From contig JBGSHS010000119.1 of NCBI GenBank assembly GCA_041752115.1, positions 62,001 through 126,000 of the forward strand: a DNA stretch of 64,000 nucleotides, written 5' to 3'. The DNA comes from JAJRVM01 sp041752115 (GTDB taxonomy: Bacteria; Planctomycetota; Planctomycetia; Pirellulales; Pirellulaceae). Below the pieces are notes generated by a model. That model had not been told where the DNA came from. It was given only the letters and a program-made list of their open reading frames with translations, and did not search any database. Every line of letters starts with the position of its first letter. The stretch's first letter is position 1. The position numbers and the translations under genes are program-made. Below, one piece after another: positions 63,859 to 64,000 of this stretch.

Positions 63859-64000
63859 ATGCTCACTTTCTTTCACGGACACTCGAAAGCACGAACATCT
63901 GGTGGACGGAAGCAAGGGTCAGTTGCACATCTACTATGGTCAATTCAGCTGGTCCTGTTGACCATGTTAACGGCCGCTTGCACTCCTGCTCCGTCATCGA
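63859..64000 (+). CDS. Putative lipoprotein, N-terminus only (runs off right edge)
   Basis: An open frame from ATG 63859 reads MLTFFHGHSKARTSGGRKQG, then LLWSIQLVLLTMLTAAC and TPAPSS at the edge. A basic stretch, a hydrophobic span and a lipobox (LTAAC) form a lipoprotein signal. The ribosome site (AGGG) is weak, and the basic part is long, so a later start is possible. Identity unknown. Confidence 0.45.
   Translation, partial: MLTFFHGHSKARTSGGRKQGSVAHLLWSIQLVLLTMLTAACTPAPSS

Overview
The window is GC-rich bacterial chromosome that reads as a member of the Planctomycetes (Pirellulales-like). The lineage call is an inference from gene content: a giant exoprotein opening with the planctomycete LEP-x-LL-type export motif (LEPLEKRLVLS) and ending in an RTX tail, an ECF sigma factor paired with a Ser/Thr kinase carrying a sulfatase-modifying-factor-like domain, many secreted single-gene carbohydrate enzymes, and several families of short intergenic repeats. 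No rRNA, tRNA, CRISPR array or complete insertion sequence was seen.

Layout. 1-6.9 kb (minus strand): a probable operon of a PhoPQ-related alpha/beta hydrolase, a DUF2961/GH172 enzyme and a transglutaminase-like protein that runs off the left edge, with a DUF418 membrane protein upstream. 7.3-11.6 kb: a secreted HAD phosphatase (minus), then a Tat-exported TIM-barrel protein and an SGNH hydrolase (plus). 12.2-15 kb: a DUF892 ferritin-like protein with a terminator hairpin, an iron-sulfur flavoprotein, and a GNAT/SRPBCC pair. 15.4-19.5 kb: a propeller/multiheme cytochrome and a PhoD-like phosphatase. 19.5-20.4 kb: a nest of repeats. 20.4-24.9 kb: an AAA_14/DUF4143 ATPase behind a striking paired palindrome, and a LamG-GH127 beta-L-arabinofuranosidase. 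25-31 kb: small proteins, a conserved hypothetical and a GH20-like enzyme with an altered catalytic motif. 31.5-34.5 kb: a small membrane protein, a Ser/Thr kinase with a DUF1559-like tail, and an internally deleted GH106 gene relic.

34.8-53.5 kb is one minus-strand gene for a 6,232-residue secreted protein: lipase-like head, calcium-binding repeats, propellers, a discoidin domain, FG-GAP, PKD, MBG and YDG modules, and a C-terminal RTX tail. At 54.3-57.5 kb an ECF sigma factor and a Ser/Thr kinase form an operon pointing away from it. A second GH106 relic, a REPIN-like hairpin, an orphan PTS EIIC permease, a DUF2200 protein, a hypothetical protein, a DUF4091/GH123-type enzyme and the start of a probable lipoprotein fill the rest.

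Taken together, the secreted GH172, GH127, GH20-like, GH123-like and SGNH proteins plus decayed GH106 copies suggest a scavenger of complex heteropolysaccharides. The giant protein and the sigma/kinase pair would belong to surface interaction and signalling. Two points carry the most novelty: genes decaying by internal deletion, and dispersed hairpin or inverted-repeat elements, one of which keeps an open hydrophobic reading frame in two diverged copies.
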